From an uncultured Bacteroidia bacterium (GTDB taxonomy: Bacteria > Bacteroidota > Bacteroidia > Bacteroidales > F082), in the NCBI GenBank assembly GCA_902774365.1, contig CACYHX010000001.1:62001-126000 (forward strand): a stretch of DNA of 64,000 bases, in the 5' to 3' direction. The position numbers and the translations under genes are program-made. Position 1 is the first letter of the stretch. Each line of letters begins with the position of its first letter. This document shows positions 43,334 to 52,182 of this stretch, in pieces. The notes under the pieces are model-generated. The model had not been told where the DNA came from. It saw nothing but the letters and a program-made list of their open reading frames with translations, and searched no databases.

Positions 43334-44344
43334 TTAATAACCATCAGGATTTTGGTTTTGCCAGTTCCAACTATCACGAACCATCTCCTCTAAACCATAT
43401 TTAGCTTTCCATCCCAGTTCCTTCTCCGCCTTGGCGGGGTCGGAATAACAGGTGGCGATGTCGCCGGCACGGCGCGGCTTGATGCTGTACGGAATCTTGA
43501 TGCCGTTGACCTTCTCGAAAGTCTTCACCACATCGAGCACCGAGTAACCTTGTCCCGTGCCGAGGTTATAGATGGCGATGCCACACTTACGCTCGATGGC
43601 CTGCAACGCCGCCACATGGCCACGGGCCAAGTCGACGACATGGATGTAGTCGCGAACGCCCGTACCATCGGGGGTGGGATAGTCATTGCCGAAGACGCCC
43701 AGCTCGGGGCGCTTGCCCACGGCCACCTGGGTGACGTAAGGCATCAGGTTGTTCGGGATGCCGTTGGGGTTCTCCCCTATCCTGCCGCTCGGGTGGGCGC
43801 CGATGGGGTTGAAGTAACGCAACAGCACGATGTTCCATTCCTTGTCGGCCTTCTGCATGTCCATCATGATCTCTTCGAGCATGCTCTTGGTCTGGCCGTA
43901 AGGGTTGGTGCAGTGACCCTTGGGACATTCCTCCGTGATGGGGATGATGGCCGGGTCGCCGTAGACGGTGGCCGACGACGAGAAGATGATGTTTTTGCAG
44001 CCGTGCTGACGCATCACGTCGAGGAGGGTCAGCGTGCCGCCGATGTTGTTTTCGTAGTATTCCCACGGCTTCTCCACGCTCTCGCCTACGGCTTTTAAGC
44101 CGGCGAAGTGGATGCAGGCATCGAAGCGGTGTGCGCTCATCACGCGGTTGAGGCCTTCGCGGTCGCGGATGTCGACTTCGTAGAAGGGGATCTCCTTGCC
44201 TGTCAGCTCCGCCACGCGTTCGAGCGACTTGCGGTTGCTGTTGCTGAGGTTGTCGACGACCACGGTGTCGTGGCCCGCCGCATTGAGTTCCACCAAAGTG
44301 TGGCTGCCGATGAATCCGGCGCCGCCTGTGACTAGGATATTCAT
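43334..44344 (-). CDS. galE: UDP-glucose 4-epimerase
   Basis: 336 residues, standard length. TGGAGFIGSHTLVEL (6-20), FSSSATVYG, and NPYGQTKSMLEEI (Y-x3-K) are present. Interconverts UDP-glucose and UDP-galactose, or the N-acetyl forms. Its start overlaps the methyltransferase stop by 4 bp, so both are on one transcript. Confidence 0.93.
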   Translation of the reverse strand: MNILVTGGAGFIGSHTLVELNAAGHDTVVVDNLSNSNRKSLERVAELTGKEIPFYEVDIRDREGLNRVMSAHRFDACIHFAGLKAVGESVEKPWEYYENNIGGTLTLLDVMRQHGCKNIIFSSSATVYGDPAIIPITEECPKGHCTNPYGQTKSMLEEIMMDMQKADKEWNIVLLRYFNPIGAHPSGRIGENPNGIPNNLMPYVTQVAVGKRPELGVFGNDYPTPDGTGVRDYIHVVDLARGHVAALQAIERKCGIAIYNLGTGQGYSVLDVVKTFEKVNGIKIPYSIKPRRAGDIATCYSDPAKAEKELGWKAKYGLEEMVRDSWNWQNQNPDGY

Positions 44345-46050
44345 GGATTAGTTATTAAATCAATCTCTTCTGCATTCAATTCATACAGAGAAAAGATCAT
44401 CTCATCAATTTTGTCTTGGACCTTGCTATCGCCATTTAAGGCACGGTCGACAAGGGCAGTAAACTGTTCGTCTTGCTCTGGCGTGATCTTCGGGAACGGC
44501 AGCGTCGACAAGTTGCCTTTCAAGATTTTGAGGTCGTTGAAACGCTTCGTGTACAAGAAATTGAACAACGAAGAATTCAAGAAAGCCAAGACCGTCTTCA
44601 CACTCATGCCGTCCACTTCGGGTATGAGGATGTTGGCGCTGTTGAGGAAGAGGCGTTGCTTGTCGTCATAGGTGAAGCAGAGGCTACCCGACACGAACTT
44701 ATACACCAGCTTTTCCTTGGCGCGGTACAACTCATCCTGGGCACACTGTTGGAAGTCGGCGCGGTTGTATTTGATGTAACGGCTCGCCTTTTTCAGTCCG
44801 TACTTGCTGATGTCCTTACCCGTGAAGATAGGCTCCAAACCTTGACGCATCCTTTCTTTCAGCACCCTGGCGTTGTTGCCCGTGATGATGCCCAAGGCCC
44901 ATCGACTGTGCGACAGGTCGTCGTGACGCATGCGCTCCGCCTGGTTGAGGATGGCCTCTTCGCGGTCGTTGAGCATCGGGATGGCACAGAAGTCATCGTT
45001 GCCTGGCACAAACTCCTTGCGCGACACCTCGTTGTTGGCGCCATACACCACATAGCTCTGCTTGCCATCGACGGCCTTCTTGCTGACTTTCAGGCTGATG
45101 AAGTCGGTGAACACCCCTTTGAAACGCTCGCGGTAACATTTGATAACCTCGATCCTGGTCTCCTGCGTCACGAAACGACGCAAGTCGGCATGCACCTTGA
45201 TTTTCATCAGCGAAGAAGGCATGAGGAAGTGTAGTATCCCGTTCTGATTCAAGTACTTGAACGACTCGGTGAAAAACAGCGAGGCTTTTTCCTTCGACTG
45301 AACGATGTCGGATTCGTGCAGTTTGCCTTTCTCGGTGCCCCAAGGCGGGTTGGTGACGATATAGTCGAACCTAAGGTCGCCCAAAGCCGTGGCCGCATGA
45401 AGCAGGAAGTCCATCTGGTAGATCTGCGGATACACCGACGATTCGTTGAACTTCACCATGAGGTTAGCCTTGGCAATCATCACGGCGAGCGGGTCGTTGT
45501 CGATGCCATAGAGTTGCTCCATCTCGGCGTGTTGCACATTCATCAGGAAGATGCCGCTGCCGCAGCAAGGGTCGAGGAACTTCTCGCCGTTCAACATCCG
45601 GATGTCGGAGAGCATCTCGTTGACGATCACAGGCTTGGTGTAGTACAACCCTTTCAGGATACGACTCCCTTCTGCCGTCAGCGACTGATAGACGAAGCCT
45701 ATCCAATCGTCATTGCGGTTTTTCAGGATCTGACGTGGCACCTCAAGGCCCAGACGCTCATAATGCGTGTATTCCTCGAAGAAACGACGCTTGTTGTCTT
45801 CGTTCACCTTGTTGTGCTCAAGATACAGAGCGCAGAGGGTGAACAGCAGGTCCTCGATAGGATAGGTGGTGTCGCGCAGCTCCTCGACGAAACGAGGCAG
45901 ACTGGCCGCCATCACATACCCCTCGGGCGTGATGATTTTTTGCGAGCGGCTCTTGTTGGCCCTACGCGTCAAGCGGTCGGAACGGCCGTTTTTCAGCTTG
46001 TCCCAGTTGCGTTGTGTGGCTTTCGAAATGAAAATGTTTGCTTCCGTCAT
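44341..46050 (-). CDS. N6-adenine DNA methyltransferase with TaqI-like specificity domain
   Basis: Start at the ATG at 46050 (MTEANIFISKATQRN), 569 residues; a longer frame to 46077 adds nine residues. SAM motif DPCCGSGIFLMN near 164-175, catalytic VTNPPWGTEKGK near 227-238, then a C-terminal target-recognition part of the TaqI-like type (GITGNNARVL, PIFTGKDISKYG, FLNSSLFNFLYTKRF). The N-terminal helical part precedes the catalytic domain as in type I/IIG enzymes. No restriction subunit is adjacent, so it may be an orphan methylase or a IIG enzyme without nuclease. It begins the capsule-direction transcript from its own promoter. Confidence 0.85.
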   Translation of the reverse strand: MTEANIFISKATQRNWDKLKNGRSDRLTRRANKSRSQKIITPEGYVMAASLPRFVEELRDTTYPIEDLLFTLCALYLEHNKVNEDNKRRFFEEYTHYERLGLEVPRQILKNRNDDWIGFVYQSLTAEGSRILKGLYYTKPVIVNEMLSDIRMLNGEKFLDPCCGSGIFLMNVQHAEMEQLYGIDNDPLAVMIAKANLMVKFNESSVYPQIYQMDFLLHAATALGDLRFDYIVTNPPWGTEKGKLHESDIVQSKEKASLFFTESFKYLNQNGILHFLMPSSLMKIKVHADLRRFVTQETRIEVIKCYRERFKGVFTDFISLKVSKKAVDGKQSYVVYGANNEVSRKEFVPGNDDFCAIPMLNDREEAILNQAERMRHDDLSHSRWALGIITGNNARVLKERMRQGLEPIFTGKDISKYGLKKASRYIKYNRADFQQCAQDELYRAKEKLVYKFVSGSLCFTYDDKQRLFLNSANILIPEVDGMSVKTVLAFLNSSLFNFLYTKRFNDLKILKGNLSTLPFPKITPEQDEQFTALVDRALNGDSKVQDKIDEMIFSLYELNAEEIDLITNP

Positions 46051-46142
46051 TATACAGCTTCGCCTCCTAAGTCCCATTAAGATTTCTTAACGAACTCTAT
46101 TTCAACTACATACGATTACGCCTAAAAAGGCATATTAATTTG

Positions 46143-46150
46143 CAAATATA
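46143..46150 (-). promoter_or_regulatory. Promoter TATATTTG for the methyltransferase-galE transcript
   Basis: Minus-strand TATATTTG fits TAnnTTTG, about 90 bases before the start codon, with TTG about 18 bases further upstream. It is divergent from the tsaB promoter. Confidence 0.6.
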
Positions 46151-46232
46151 CGGATTTCTACAATTCCACAACTAATTAATATAAAAAAATAAGTAATGTT
46201 GAAAACGCTTGGTTTTACAAGTGTTTTTTTTC

Positions 46233-46240
46233 TATTTTTG
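46233..46240 (+). promoter_or_regulatory. Promoter TATTTTTG for tsaB
   Basis: TATTTTTG with TTGG 20 bases upstream, 20 bases before the tsaB ATG. The 46051-46260 gap is a divergent promoter region with no gene. Confidence 0.65.
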
Positions 46241-46260
46241 CTCAACTAAAAAGTAAGATA

Positions 46261-46956
46261 ATGATACTTTGTTTGGAAACGGCCACACCCGTTTGTTCTG
46301 TGGCCCTCAACGACGGCTGTTGTACCATCGCCTTGCGCGAAACAGAAGGACAAAACGCTCATTCCGAGAAGATTACCAACTTCATCCGTGAGGTCATGGA
46401 GACGGCCCACATCGACTATCGCCAGCTGGATGCCGTTGCGGTGAGCAAAGGACCTGGCTCCTATACGGGTCTACGCATCGGCGTGAGCACCGCCAAAGGC
46501 ATCTGCTATGCCGCCGACCTGCCCCTGATGGCCGTCGACACACTCGAGGCCATGGCCTACGGCATGAAAGCCAAACTCGGCAGCCAAATCGCTGAGAACG
46601 ACCTGCTTATCCCCATGATTGACGCACGTCGCATGGAGGTTTACGCATCCATTTTTGATGCCCATATGAACAAAATCGAGGATACAGCCGCCCGGGTCAT
46701 CGATGAAAATTCGTTCGAGGATTTACGAAAAGACCACCACCTCTGGCTCTTCGGTGACGGCGCACCAAAGCTGAAGAAAATGTTTGAAAACCAGCCTAAT
46801 ATCAACATTGTTGAGGGCTTCAAGCCTTCGGCAGCCTATATGCTTCCCTTGGTGGAGAAAGCCCTGCGGGAACAGGATTTTGTTGACGTGGCATATTTTG
46901 AGCCGTTCTACCTGAAGGATTTCATTGCGGGGAAACCGCATGTTAAGGGGTTGTAA
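46261..46956 (+). CDS. tsaB: tRNA threonylcarbamoyladenosine biosynthesis protein TsaB
   Basis: 231 residues, ASKHA-fold. ILCLETATPVCSVAL at the N-terminus, HSEKI near 35-39, and VSKGPGSYTGLRIGVSTAKGI (in two parts about 62-82) are the TsaB signature. Scaffold partner of TsaD/TsaE in t6A37 synthesis. Separate transcript from a close promoter. Confidence 0.93.
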   Translation: MILCLETATPVCSVALNDGCCTIALRETEGQNAHSEKITNFIREVMETAHIDYRQLDAVAVSKGPGSYTGLRIGVSTAKGICYAADLPLMAVDTLEAMAYGMKAKLGSQIAENDLLIPMIDARRMEVYASIFDAHMNKIEDTAARVIDENSFEDLRKDHHLWLFGDGAPKLKKMFENQPNINIVEGFKPSAAYMLPLVEKALREQDFVDVAYFEPFYLKDFIAGKPHVKGL

Positions 46957-46962
46957 AATCTG

Positions 46963-46990
46963 GTAGAGACGCGATTAATCGCGTCTCTAC
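46963..46990. repeat. 28-bp perfect palindrome (GTAGAGAC type, variant 1)
   Basis: Identical to 37456-37483. Between tsaB and the M28 peptidase gene. Confidence 0.88.
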
Positions 46991-47004
46991 AAACACCAAT
47001 AACA

Positions 47005-48222
47005 ATGAATAAAACCATATTGTTACCTCTGTTTCTGTTGCTGGCCAACCTCTGTTTCGCGCAAGCTCCACATATCTATGAGCATGACTATCCCGTGATT
47101 ACGGCTGAAAAACCTCTCATCCGCTCATTGATAGACTCTGTCTCCCTCGACAGCATCAACGCCAATATCGAACACCTCAGCGGCTACCATACACGCCGCT
47201 ACGACAGCCGATTTATCTATGATGTACAAGACTGGTTAGTAAGCCGTTACAAGACCTTTGGCGTTGACACGGTGATGCTCCACGACTTTGACGTGCCCTA
47301 CTTCGAACAAGGCACCGCCGACAACATCATTGCCGTGAAATGGGGCACGAAAACACCCCAAGAGTATGTGATTTGTGGCGCACACTACGACTCATGGAAC
47401 GCCGATGGCTACGACCCCGACACCATCCGCTCGCCCGGTGCCGACGACAACGCCTCGGGCGTGGCAGGCATCCTCGAAACAGCCAGACTGTTAAGTCCTT
47501 ACACTTTCGACCGCACCGTCATCTTTGCCAACTGGTGCGCCGAAGAAATCGGCCTCGTCGGAAGTGCCGCCTACGCCCACGATATGGCAGAACAACGCTT
47601 GGACATCGTGGCCTATTTCAACCTTGACATGACAGGCTATCTCGCCGAAGGCTCCGACATACATGTCAACCTGATGTACACCTCACAAGACTCATTGTTA
47701 GGTGATTACGTCAAAAATTTGAGCCATGTCTATTTCCCTGAGATGCGCATCTGGCAGGACTGGCTCACCTGGGGCGACAGCGACTACTCCTCCTTCAACC
47801 GCAACGGCTATCCAGCCATCCACCCGTTCGAGGATGTGCACAACAGCTCCCCTTTTATTCATACTAGACAAGATGTTTTAGGATTGAGTGTCAACAACTT
47901 GGAGCAATGCAAACGCTTCACTGAACTCAACCTCGGCGCCGTGGCGATTTTGGCCGGCATCAATGGCATGGCAGTATCCGAAAACGAACTGCCTCAAGTG
48001 ACCCTTTATCCCAATCCCGCCAAGGAAAAAGTCGACATTCTGGCAGAAGAGGGTCTGCTACATATCGCCGTCTATAACCTTTTGGGGCAGCAAACCTTAG
48101 CGCTGGACTTAAATGGCGAGAATAAGTTTGTACTCAACACAAACAACTATCGTCCAGGGGTTTATGTCGTCAACATCGTGACCGAGAAAGGCATGACGAC
48201 ACAGCGGCTCGTCGTTCAATAA
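47005..48222 (+). CDS. Secreted M28-family metallopeptidase with T9SS sorting domain
   Basis: 405 residues. Signal peptide MNKTILLPLFLLLANLCFA. Zinc ligands: His/Asp in GAHYDSW (about 126-132), Asp in SPGADDNASG (about 145-154), catalytic Glu pair in WCAEEIGLVGS, and a later His in FIHTRQD. M28 members are aminopeptidases or glutaminyl-cyclase relatives. The last 75 residues (LYPNPAKEKVDI ... RPGVYVVNIVTEKG) are a type A T9SS C-terminal sorting domain, so the enzyme should be secreted or surface-attached. It converges on and overlaps the end of the AsmA-like gene by 7 bp. Confidence 0.9.
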   Translation: MNKTILLPLFLLLANLCFAQAPHIYEHDYPVITAEKPLIRSLIDSVSLDSINANIEHLSGYHTRRYDSRFIYDVQDWLVSRYKTFGVDTVMLHDFDVPYFEQGTADNIIAVKWGTKTPQEYVICGAHYDSWNADGYDPDTIRSPGADDNASGVAGILETARLLSPYTFDRTVIFANWCAEEIGLVGSAAYAHDMAEQRLDIVAYFNLDMTGYLAEGSDIHVNLMYTSQDSLLGDYVKNLSHVYFPEMRIWQDWLTWGDSDYSSFNRNGYPAIHPFEDVHNSSPFIHTRQDVLGLSVNNLEQCKRFTELNLGAVAILAGINGMAVSENELPQVTLYPNPAKEKVDILAEEGLLHIAVYNLLGQQTLALDLNGENKFVLNTNNYRPGVYVVNIVTEKGMTTQRLVVQ

Positions 48223-50438
48223 GCGTCTTCCATGTCCTCATACCTGAACACGTGCATCTCGTAGCGCGAGGGCTTCACAAACGACTTCATCAGACTGGCG
48301 TCGATGGTTGTCACCGAGATCTGCTCGGGCGTCAAGCCTTTGACATTCCACACATAATCGGAGAGCAATTCATTACGCCGTTCCATCAGGCGTGGCAGTA
48401 TTTTCTCTGATTTGTCGCGATACACCTCACACGCCACGGAAGTGACGTCTTTAGCCGAACGCAATTTTTTCTTCTTGGAATATTGCTTCGCATAGTCGCA
48501 TAAGCCTTTGTCGTTCAACTTGATGGATCGGATGGCTTCGCTGGACAGGAAGTCGAGGTCCGAGAACTTCATATTGGGATGTATGGAAAGGTAATAGTCA
48601 CGCTTCAACTGGGAGATACACAGTTCTTTGACGACCTCTTCGTATTGCACCTGTTCCTCAAGGATGATGGCCAAATCGGAACGGCTTTGCAGGGTGACCA
48701 CCACATTGTCAAGCATCACATATTGCTCAGGAGAGAAGTCGAATTGCAAGGGGTCAAAGGGTATGTATTTCAGGTTGTTATCCTCATCGGTCATCAGGCG
48801 GAACGGCGAGGCGGACACCTTGGCCAAGACGTTGAAGAACACCTTTCGCAGTGTCTTTCTATAGGAAAACTTGGGGTCGTTCAGATTACCGGAAACAGGC
48901 AAGTCGACGCAGATATTGTTATGCCTGTCGGCCAGCAGATACACGCCCAATTTCAACGGTACCTTGGGGAATTTGGGATGTATCTTTTTGTTTTTGTCGC
49001 CCAATTTCAGAGAAGCGGTTTGCAGTTTGTTGACGCCATTAATGTTGCCGTCGGAGATGACGTTTTGGCTGCGGAACGACAACGTACCCGACTCCACCGG
49101 AACACCAAACATCTGCATCGTATAAGGCGAAAAATCAGCGACTTGTACATTGCTCAGCATCAACGTGAGGTTGTGTTTGTCGAGTCCGTGAAGACTGCCC
49201 TGCCAGTTCACGAAAAGCTTGCCGACATGGTTGAGCATGGCCTGAAGATGGATGCTGTTGTCGCCGTCAAGAGTAAAGCGTTTCGAGGTCAGGTTGATGT
49301 CAGAGATCTCGTAATGGAAGACCTCTGGCAAGGTGTGGTCCTCGTAAAGCACTTCTGTTTGGTCCAACGTCAAGTCATCGATGCTGACCTTCCACGACTT
49401 AGGCTCTTCGACGGGTATGGAAACCGTATCCAATTCGAGTGCCATTTCGGTTGTGTCACGCTGGAACAAAAAATCAAAATTGGAGGTGCTGTCGGACGCT
49501 ACAATATACTTCGCGTTTAGTCCTGAAAGATGAAGCGTACCCAGGTTCAACACCTTGTCGTTCAGCTGCAAACGTTTGATTTCGGCAAAGACAGAATCCA
49601 CGACACCCAAGGGGTGTTCATCGGTGTCTTGAAGCGCCACGTCGTTCAATACCAAGCTGCCTTTCATGTCGAAGTCCATGATATGGTCGGTGACACCCTC
49701 AGCCTCCAAGTCCAAATCGGCCCACCCCGTCAGCAAGTCGACGGGAAAGTTTTGTTGCAAGTATGGCTCTATGATTTCAAGACCTAAATGGTTTATATTC
49801 AAATTAATATAATACTTTTTCCCATTTTCTGAGAGCCGCAGGTTGGTATGCAAGGTGGCATTGTCGGCAAGAGAAAGGTCGAGACCGACGTCGGTTTTCA
49901 TCTCCGACAAATCAATCGAAGGGATGAGCAAGGCGATATCGCGCAAGAGCAGCTCATTGCCAAGTGACAAGTCGGCATATCGAATGGAGCCGTTTTCGAT
50001 GTTGATTTCGTTGAAAACCAAACCGATGCCAGAAGATCTGGATTGGGTGGTATCGGACGAAAACTGTTCCAACAGGCTAGTGAAGTTAAACCAGTCACGG
50101 TCTTGCTCCACGTTGACATCCAAGCCCGATAGCGTGGCGCGTTTCACCCAAAGTCGGCGGTTAAGCAGTTCCCGCAACTTGATTGTCGTCGTAAAGCGGT
50201 CGAAGTGCACAAAAGGTGTCGTACCATCCTCTTCGTAGAGTGTCAAATCATTGATTTTCACTGTTCCTGAGAACGGGTTGACCCAAAGCTTTCCCATGCT
50301 CAATTCGCGACCCATCAGCTCTTGGTCGTGTTTTTCTAAATAGCTCTTCGCGATGGGCGAAAGCAACAGCAGCACCACAAGCAGTAGGCCTATGATGCTG
50401 CCGAGTACGATAAGCGGTATTTTGACGGCTTTTTTCAT
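48216..50438 (-). CDS. AsmA/DUF748-like inner-membrane anchored protein
   Basis: 740 residues. One N-terminal membrane helix (about 7-29), then a long beta-rich periplasmic region beginning with LSMGKLWVNPFSGTVKINDL, typical of DUF748/AsmA-like proteins. Such proteins are linked to outer-membrane lipid transport and envelope maintenance. The C-terminus is helical and charged (YSKKKKLRSAKD). It follows gltX by a TGATG 1-bp overlap. Family call is by architecture. Confidence 0.78.
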   Translation of the reverse strand: MKKAVKIPLIVLGSIIGLLLVVLLLLSPIAKSYLEKHDQELMGRELSMGKLWVNPFSGTVKINDLTLYEEDGTTPFVHFDRFTTTIKLRELLNRRLWVKRATLSGLDVNVEQDRDWFNFTSLLEQFSSDTTQSRSSGIGLVFNEINIENGSIRYADLSLGNELLLRDIALLIPSIDLSEMKTDVGLDLSLADNATLHTNLRLSENGKKYYINLNINHLGLEIIEPYLQQNFPVDLLTGWADLDLEAEGVTDHIMDFDMKGSLVLNDVALQDTDEHPLGVVDSVFAEIKRLQLNDKVLNLGTLHLSGLNAKYIVASDSTSNFDFLFQRDTTEMALELDTVSIPVEEPKSWKVSIDDLTLDQTEVLYEDHTLPEVFHYEISDINLTSKRFTLDGDNSIHLQAMLNHVGKLFVNWQGSLHGLDKHNLTLMLSNVQVADFSPYTMQMFGVPVESGTLSFRSQNVISDGNINGVNKLQTASLKLGDKNKKIHPKFPKVPLKLGVYLLADRHNNICVDLPVSGNLNDPKFSYRKTLRKVFFNVLAKVSASPFRLMTDEDNNLKYIPFDPLQFDFSPEQYVMLDNVVVTLQSRSDLAIILEEQVQYEEVVKELCISQLKRDYYLSIHPNMKFSDLDFLSSEAIRSIKLNDKGLCDYAKQYSKKKKLRSAKDVTSVACEVYRDKSEKILPRLMERRNELLSDYVWNVKGLTPEQISVTTIDASLMKSFVKPSRYEMHVFRYEDMEDAY

Positions 50439-51955
50439 CAGCCTAAGGCTTTCACGCCGGTGTCGATACGCTTGAGGGTCTCTTCCTTGCCCAAAAGCTC
50501 AAGGATTTCGCCGATATGGGGGCCTTTGCCGGCACCGACCACCATCAGGCGGAGACCGTTCATCACGAGACCCATGTTCAGCTCATTGGAGGTAATCCAG
50601 TTGTTTAAGGTCTCATCGATGTTGGCCAAGTCGAACGGCTCGATGCCCTTGATGACTTCCTTCACCTTGAGCATGGTCTCGGCGCTGTTTTCCTTCCAGC
50701 GTTTCTTCACCGTCACGGGGTCGTATTCCGTCGGGGCCTCGAAGAAGAAGAAGCTCTGGTCCCAAATCTCTTTCACAAAGTTGACTCTATCTTTCACCAA
50801 ACCAGCGACTTTGATAGCAAAGTCCAACGGGGCGTCGATACCTTTTTCGGCCTTCAGCCATTCCTGATAATCCTTGCCGACTTCCTCGTTCGACTTGCGC
50901 ATGAGCCACTCGTGGTTGAACCACTTGGTCTTCTCCACGTTGAACTTGGCGCCGCTCTTGCTGCAACGCTCCAACGAGAAGGCCTGTATCAGCTCGTCCA
51001 TGGTGAAAATTTCCTGCTCGGTGCCTGGGTTCCAACCCAGCAAGGCCAACATATTAATGAAGGCCTCGGGGTAGTAGCCCGACTGCTTGTAGCCCATGGC
51101 CGTGTCGCCAGTCTTCGGGTCGACCCAATACATCGGGAAGACGGGGAAGCCGAGGCGGTCGCCGTCGCGCTTGCTGAGTTTGCCGTTGCCATCGGGTTTG
51201 AGTAACAGGGGCAGGTGGGCAAACTGCGGTGCCTCCCATCCGAAGGCCTCGTAGAGCATGACATGGAGCGGCATCGAAGGCAGCCACTCCTCGCCACGGA
51301 TGACGTGGCTGATTTGCATCAGGTGGTCGTCGACGATGTTGGCCAGATGGTAGGTGGGCATGCCGTCGCTCTTGAACAGGACCTTGTCGTCAAGGGTGTT
51401 GGTCTGCACGTGCACCTCGCCACGGATGAGGTCGTGCATGACGATTTCGCGGTCTTCGGGAATCATGAAACGCACGGTGTAGGGTGTGCCGTCGGCTATC
51501 AGTTTGTCGACCTCTTCCTTGCTCATCGTCAAGCTGTTACGCAGGTGCTTGCGGCTTTGACAGTTGTAGATGAAGGTCTGCTTGTTGGCTTCGGCTTCCT
51601 TACGGTATTGATCCAACTCCTCGGCGGTGTCGAAGGCGATGTAGGCACAGCCTTTGGCCAACAGCTCGTCGCTATATTGCTTGTAGAGGTGTTTGCGGTT
51701 GCTCTGCTTGTAGGGGCCAAACTCGCCGCCCACATAGTCGCTCTCGTCAAACTTGATGCCGCACCAGTCGAGCGACTCGACGATGTATTGCTCGGCACCT
51801 GGCACGAAGCGGGTTTGGTCGGTGTCCTCAATACGGAGGATCATTTTGCCGCCGTTCTTCTTGGCAAACAGATAGTTATATAACGCGGTACGCACGCCCC
51901 CGATGTGAAGCGGGCCCGTCGGGCTGGGGGCAAATCTCACTCTTACTTCTTTCAT
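50438..51955 (-). CDS. gltX: Glutamyl-tRNA synthetase
   Basis: 505 residues. [19 protein letters not shown] (HIGH motif within residues 8-26) and [11 protein letters not shown] (KMSKS-like) mark a class I synthetase; the length is standard for the bacterial discriminating form. It charges tRNA-Glu. A TATTTTTG promoter (51996-52003) lies about 40 bp upstream. Confidence 0.95.
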   Translation of the reverse strand: MKEVRVRFAPSPTGPLHIGGVRTALYNYLFAKKNGGKMILRIEDTDQTRFVPGAEQYIVESLDWCGIKFDESDYVGGEFGPYKQSNRKHLYKQYSDELLAKGCAYIAFDTAEELDQYRKEAEANKQTFIYNCQSRKHLRNSLTMSKEEVDKLIADGTPYTVRFMIPEDREIVMHDLIRGEVHVQTNTLDDKVLFKSDGMPTYHLANIVDDHLMQISHVIRGEEWLPSMPLHVMLYEAFGWEAPQFAHLPLLLKPDGNGKLSKRDGDRLGFPVFPMYWVDPKTGDTAMGYKQSGYYPEAFINMLALLGWNPGTEQEIFTMDELIQAFSLERCSKSGAKFNVEKTKWFNHEWLMRKSNEEVGKDYQEWLKAEKGIDAPLDFAIKVAGLVKDRVNFVKEIWDQSFFFFEAPTEYDPVTVKKRWKENSAETMLKVKEVIKGIEPFDLANIDETLNNWITSNELNMGLVMNGLRLMVVGAGKGPHIGEILELLGKEETLKRIDTGVKALG

Positions 51956-51995
51956 TATGATGGTTTTAATACTTGTTTCTTGTCTTTAGAGAGTG

Positions 51996-52003
51996 CAAAA
52001 ATA
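51996..52003 (-). promoter_or_regulatory. Promoter TATTTTTG for gltX
   Basis: Minus-strand match to TAnnTTTG, 41 bases before the gltX ATG and just past the tRNA-Cys terminator. Confidence 0.6.
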
Positions 52004-52018
52004 GGAAAAAAACTAAAA

Positions 52019-52049
52019 CGAAAAAAGCCTGCTTTTCAGCAGGCTTTTT
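52019..52049 (-). terminator. Terminator after tRNA-Cys
   Basis: Stem gcctgct (52027-52033) with agcaggc (52038-52044), loop tttc, flanked by A and T runs so that it can work on both strands. Confidence 0.85.
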
Positions 52050-52050
52050 G

Positions 52051-52121
52051 AGGTACCTGGCGGACTCGAACCGCCGTCCCCGGTTTTGCAGACCGATCCC
52101 TAACCACTCGGGCAAGGTACC
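52051..52121 (-). tRNA. tRNA-Cys (GCA)
   Basis: 71 bases on the minus strand. Acceptor stem ggtacct/aggtacc is perfect, with U73 discriminator. The anticodon loop reads CTGCAAA (anticodon GCA), the T arm is GGCGG-TTCGAGT-CCGCC. CCA is not encoded. A rho-independent terminator follows directly and a promoter box lies 13 bases upstream. Confidence 0.95.
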
Positions 52122-52133
52122 CTTTTGCGGCTG

Positions 52134-52141
52134 CAAAGATA
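52134..52141 (-). promoter_or_regulatory. Promoter TATCTTTG for tRNA-Cys
   Basis: Minus-strand TATCTTTG 13 bases upstream of the tRNA 5' end. Confidence 0.65.
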
Positions 52142-52182
52142 CAACTATTTGGTGAATTGCAAAGGTTTTTACGTGAAAATTT

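Noticed and set aside
45316-46080. 254-residue plus-strand frame and a similar one at 44473-45234
   Set aside because: Antisense to the adenine methyltransferase, which has all catalytic motifs.
46963-46990. Rho-independent terminator of tsaB
   Set aside because: Strong palindrome but no T run, and the same 28 bases occur at 37456 in a different context, so it fits a dispersed repeat better.
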